From: Polyangia bacterium | GTDB lineage: Bacteria; Myxococcota_A; Polyangia; Nannocystales; Nannocystaceae | Length of the DNA: 64,000 nt | Assembly: GCA_030430565.1 (NCBI GenBank) | Contig: JAUIKS010000014.1 | Coordinates: 124,001 to 188,000, forward strand | Reading direction: 5' to 3' | Part shown: positions 61,929 to 64,000 of the stretch, in pieces | Position numbering within the stretch: position 1 is the first letter of the stretch | Layout of the letters: each line of letters starts with the position of its first letter | The notes under the pieces: generated by a model | What the model was told of the DNA's origin: nothing | Database searches by the model: none | The model's input: only the letters and a program-made list of their open reading frames with translations | Made by a program: the position numbers and the translations under genes

Positions 61929-62804
61929 TCACTCCCCCTCGCCTAGCGGCGCGTTGGAGGCTGACAGCTCGCCCGCCGCGGCCAGGTCCATCATGAGCTG
62001 ATAGAGGCTGTGCATCTGCGCTCCGGTCAGGTCGATCGTCGCGCCGTTGAACCACGCGCCGGCGTCGCCGGCGAGCACCGAGACGAAGCGCGCCACCTCG
62101 TCGAGCGTCCCCATTCGCCCGGCGGCGAACATCCTGTCGTGGATTGGCTTCACGCGCTCCCACATCGGCGGGGGAAAGATGTGCGTGAGCGCGGCCGTCT
62201 CGACGGTGCCGTACTTGAGCGCGTTCACGCGGTGACCGAGCGGGCCCAGCTCGCGCGCCATGTACCGCACGTACATCTCGAGCGCGGCCTTCGACGCCGC
62301 GATCGCGGACAGGTTGGAGAGCGTCGACTCCGTCACCGCGTTCGTGAGCGCGAGCAGCCGCGAGCCTCGCGTGAGCGCTCGGCGCGAGACGAGCTCGCGG
62401 ACCCAGTACACGAACGAGTGCGCCATACTGTCGAACGTCTTAAGAAACTGCTTTGGGTGCAGCAGCGGCTCACCGGCGACGAGGTGACCGATCGACGCGT
62501 TCGCGATCGAGTGGACGAAGATCTTCACCCGCTCGCGGCCAGCGGCTTCGAGCAGCTCGGAGACGCCCGCTCCGGGGCTCTCGGCCTTCCCAGCCTCCGC
62601 CACCCGGAAGTGCGCGATCCGGCCGGCCTCCTCGACGCTGGCCTTCACGCGCGCGGCCTCCTCCGGGTGGTTCCCGCGGTGGATCCCGAAGATGTTCAGC
62701 CCGGGGTCACGCGCGAGCGCCGTCGCGATCGCGGCCCCCGAGCCCGACGACACGCCGAGTATGAGCGCCCACTCTTCACGTTCACTCTCTTTGTCTACCA
62801 TCAT
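61929..62804 (-). CDS. SDR family protein lacking the catalytic Tyr
   Basis: The 291-residue protein has the Rossmann start ILGVSSGSGAAIATALA and a fold like enoyl-ACP reductases (VKIFVHSIANASIGHLV; NALKYGTVETAALTHI). At the active site the usual YxxxK reads IAASK (Ile in place of Tyr); the Tyr seven residues before Lys used by FabI-type enzymes is Leu. The substrate loop PPMWERVKPIHDRMFAAGRMGT is well kept. It may be inactive or use another residue. It starts 28 bp after the acyltransferase gene. Adjacent ATGs at 62804 and 62801 are possible starts. Confidence 0.87.
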   Translation of the reverse strand: MMVDKESEREEWALILGVSSGSGAAIATALARDPGLNIFGIHRGNHPEEAARVKASVEEAGRIAHFRVAEAGKAESPGAGVSELLEAAGRERVKIFVHSIANASIGHLVAGEPLLHPKQFLKTFDSMAHSFVYWVRELVSRRALTRGSRLLALTNAVTESTLSNLSAIAASKAALEMYVRYMARELGPLGHRVNALKYGTVETAALTHIFPPPMWERVKPIHDRMFAAGRMGTLDEVARFVSVLAGDAGAWFNGATIDLTGAQMHSLYQLMMDLAAAGELSASNAPLGEGE

Positions 62805-62832
62805 ATCTACAGCTCTGACTCAAAGGACACAA

Positions 62833-63570
62833 TCAACGCATCGCGCGGGCGTGATCCAGGAGCCGCTGGACGACCTGCTGGATATAGAGGCTCTGCTCGA
62901 TCGTCGCGTCTCGGTCTGAAGGATCGATCGAGGGGTCGAGCGTAATCGGCGGGCCGATCAATTGAATTATCTTGGCCGGGAAGGGCGGCGAGAACGGGCA
63001 GATGCCCAGCGGCCCGACTCCGACCCAGAGCGGCTTGTTGTATGGGAGCCCGAGCTGCTTGCCGAGGCGATAGCCGTCGTTGACCCCGATATACGTGTCG
63101 TCGGTGCCTGCGGCGGCCACGGGGACGATCGGCAGCTTGAGCTTGAGCGCGAGCCGGATGAAGCCAGCGCGCCGACCCCAGTCGACGCGGTAGCGAACGC
63201 GCCAGGAGCGGTTGGCTTCCCGCGCGCCGCCCGGCGCGACGATGATGTGCTCGCCGCGCTGGACCGCGCGCTCCAGCTCGGGTGAGTCGCCGTAGAGCGC
63301 CCCGAGCCCGTCGAAGAACCACCGAAGTCGACCGTGTTGAAACGCCGCATGAACGACGCTGCGCGGGATCTTCCCGCGGCGTCGGTAGAGCACCTCATTA
63401 AGCGCGATCAGGTCGTGCGCGAAGCCGCGGCCGTGGTAGCCGACGATCAGCTTGGGAGCGGGGCCTTCGAGGTGCTCAAGCCCGTGGACCTCGTATCGGT
63501 GATAGCGTTGAATCAGCCGCCCCCACGCGAGCCACAGCCGGAGCGCGAGCTCTGGACTCGTTCGCGTCAT
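62833..63570 (-). CDS. Acyltransferase of the DGAT2/TMEM68-like lysophospholipid acyltransferase family
   Basis: The 245-residue protein has IVGYHGRGFAHDLIALNEVL, a modified HxxxxD acyltransferase motif with the His and Asp slightly further apart than usual, and HIIVAPGGAREAN, the GGxRE block of DGAT-like enzymes. An amphipathic N-terminus suggests peripheral membrane attachment. The reaction should be acyl transfer to a lysophospholipid, diacylglycerol or alcohol. Its ATG overlaps the KAS III stop as ATGA, so the two are translated together. Confidence 0.87.
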   Translation of the reverse strand: MTRTSPELALRLWLAWGRLIQRYHRYEVHGLEHLEGPAPKLIVGYHGRGFAHDLIALNEVLYRRRGKIPRSVVHAAFQHGRLRWFFDGLGALYGDSPELERAVQRGEHIIVAPGGAREANRSWRVRYRVDWGRRAGFIRLALKLKLPIVPVAAAGTDDTYIGVNDGYRLGKQLGLPYNKPLWVGVGPLGICPFSPPFPAKIIQLIGPPITLDPSIDPSDRDATIEQSLYIQQVVQRLLDHARAMR

Positions 63571-64000
63571 CTCTCAACCCGGTAGATGAGGGCTCCGTAG
63601 GCCATCCCGCTGCCGACGCCCGCGAGCAGCACGTGGTCGCCCGCGCGCGCGCGTCCCGGCCGCAGTACACGGTGAAGCCCGACCGCGGTCGACGCCGCGC
63701 CGACGCTGCCGAGCTCCTCTACGAGCGGCGTCGTCTTCTCCGGCGGGATCTTCACCGCGCGTAGGACCTTGCGAAACATCGAGCCGTTCGGCTGGTGAAT
63801 CACGTACCAGGCGATCTCGTCGCGGGTGAGCCCCGCGCGTCGCAGCACCTCCTCAACGCTCGTCGAGATGGCGCCCAAGGCCTCCTCCGTGATCGCGCGG
63901 TTTGAGTGGGCGAATTGAATCGTCTCTCGCGCTTCGCCCGCCTTGGTGTGCGCGAGCGTGACGCTCGTTCGATAGCTGCCCCGATTCCCGAACCACGAGC
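63567..64000 (-). CDS. 3-oxoacyl-ACP synthase III-like protein (5' end beyond window)
   Basis: The last 144 residues of the protein are visible, running from the right edge to TGA 63567. They include the C-terminal KAS III half with the catalytic His in WYVIHQPNGSMFRKVL and the segment LGSVGAASTAVGL, where FabH has GNTSAAS. The Asn of the triad is thus replaced by Ser. The final LLAGVGSGMAYGALIYRVER block is typical. The nucleophilic Cys would lie beyond the window. It starts a coupled set with the acyltransferase gene. Confidence 0.85.
   Translation of the reverse strand, partial: SWFGNRGSYRTSVTLAHTKAGEARETIQFAHSNRAITEEALGAISTSVEEVLRRAGLTRDEIAWYVIHQPNGSMFRKVLRAVKIPPEKTTPLVEELGSVGAASTAVGLHRVLRPGRARAGDHVLLAGVGSGMAYGALIYRVER

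Overview
The window is high-GC, densely coded bacterial DNA with no rRNA, tRNA, CRISPR array, phage or transposase gene that I could see. It most resembles a myxobacterium of the Nannocystis/Enhygromyxa/Plesiocystis group. The reasons are about nineteen lipoproteins with Ser/Thr/Gly/Asp/Glu-rich linkers after the lipobox Cys, DUF4215 Cys-rich repeats, a MopE-like metal-binding repeat, a MYXO-CTERM-like tail, a Ser/Thr kinase with an extracytoplasmic tail, and a DUF2330 protein. The species assignment is inference.

Layout. 1-10.6 kb: a DPP-IV-like peptidase (runs off the left edge), a DUF6918-like protein, a methyltransferase-like lipoprotein, a C-type-lectin lipoprotein, a rhodanese lipoprotein, a NADAR protein, an amidase, a DUF2330 protein and an FG-GAP lipoprotein. 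10.8-13.9 kb: a response regulator/DUF3369/class III cyclase translationally coupled to a histidine kinase. 14-23.5 kb: a DUF4215/fibrinogen-like lipoprotein, a coupled serine protease plus 727-aa envelope protein, and VWA, dienelactone-hydrolase and ferritin-like lipoproteins. 23.6-31.7 kb: a GT-C-like membrane protein, an outer-membrane protein, a pentapeptide-repeat protein, an internally deleted crotonase, and a Rieske protein with a small companion. 31.7-36.3 kb: beta-helix, TPR and OmpA-like lipoproteins and a YkgJ cysteine-cluster protein. 36.3-44.2 kb: four large membrane proteins of GT-C type, two of them near-identical paralogues in opposite orientation. 44.2-48 kb: a four-gene envelope operon divergent from an ECF sigma factor. 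48-59.2 kb: a cyclase-family hydrolase, a paraoxonase-like protein, a membrane-protein pair, an Mpo1-like protein, a sirtuin, a Ser/Thr kinase, a beta-lactamase-fold hydrolase and an outer-membrane protein. 59.2-64 kb: a tightly packed minus-strand lipid operon (KAS III-like, acyltransferase, SDR, methyltransferase, patatin fusion) that runs off the right edge.

Two regulatory patterns recur. First, at least sixteen genes have a TAnnnT hexamer only 6-9 nt before the start codon and no Shine-Dalgarno sequence, which is what leaderless mRNAs would look like; I used this to decide several starts. Second, a 16-bp imperfect palindrome of the form ATGTCT-N4-AGACAT recurs in eight intergenic regions, mostly in front of envelope-protein genes. 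No intergenic gap exceeds about 300 bp.
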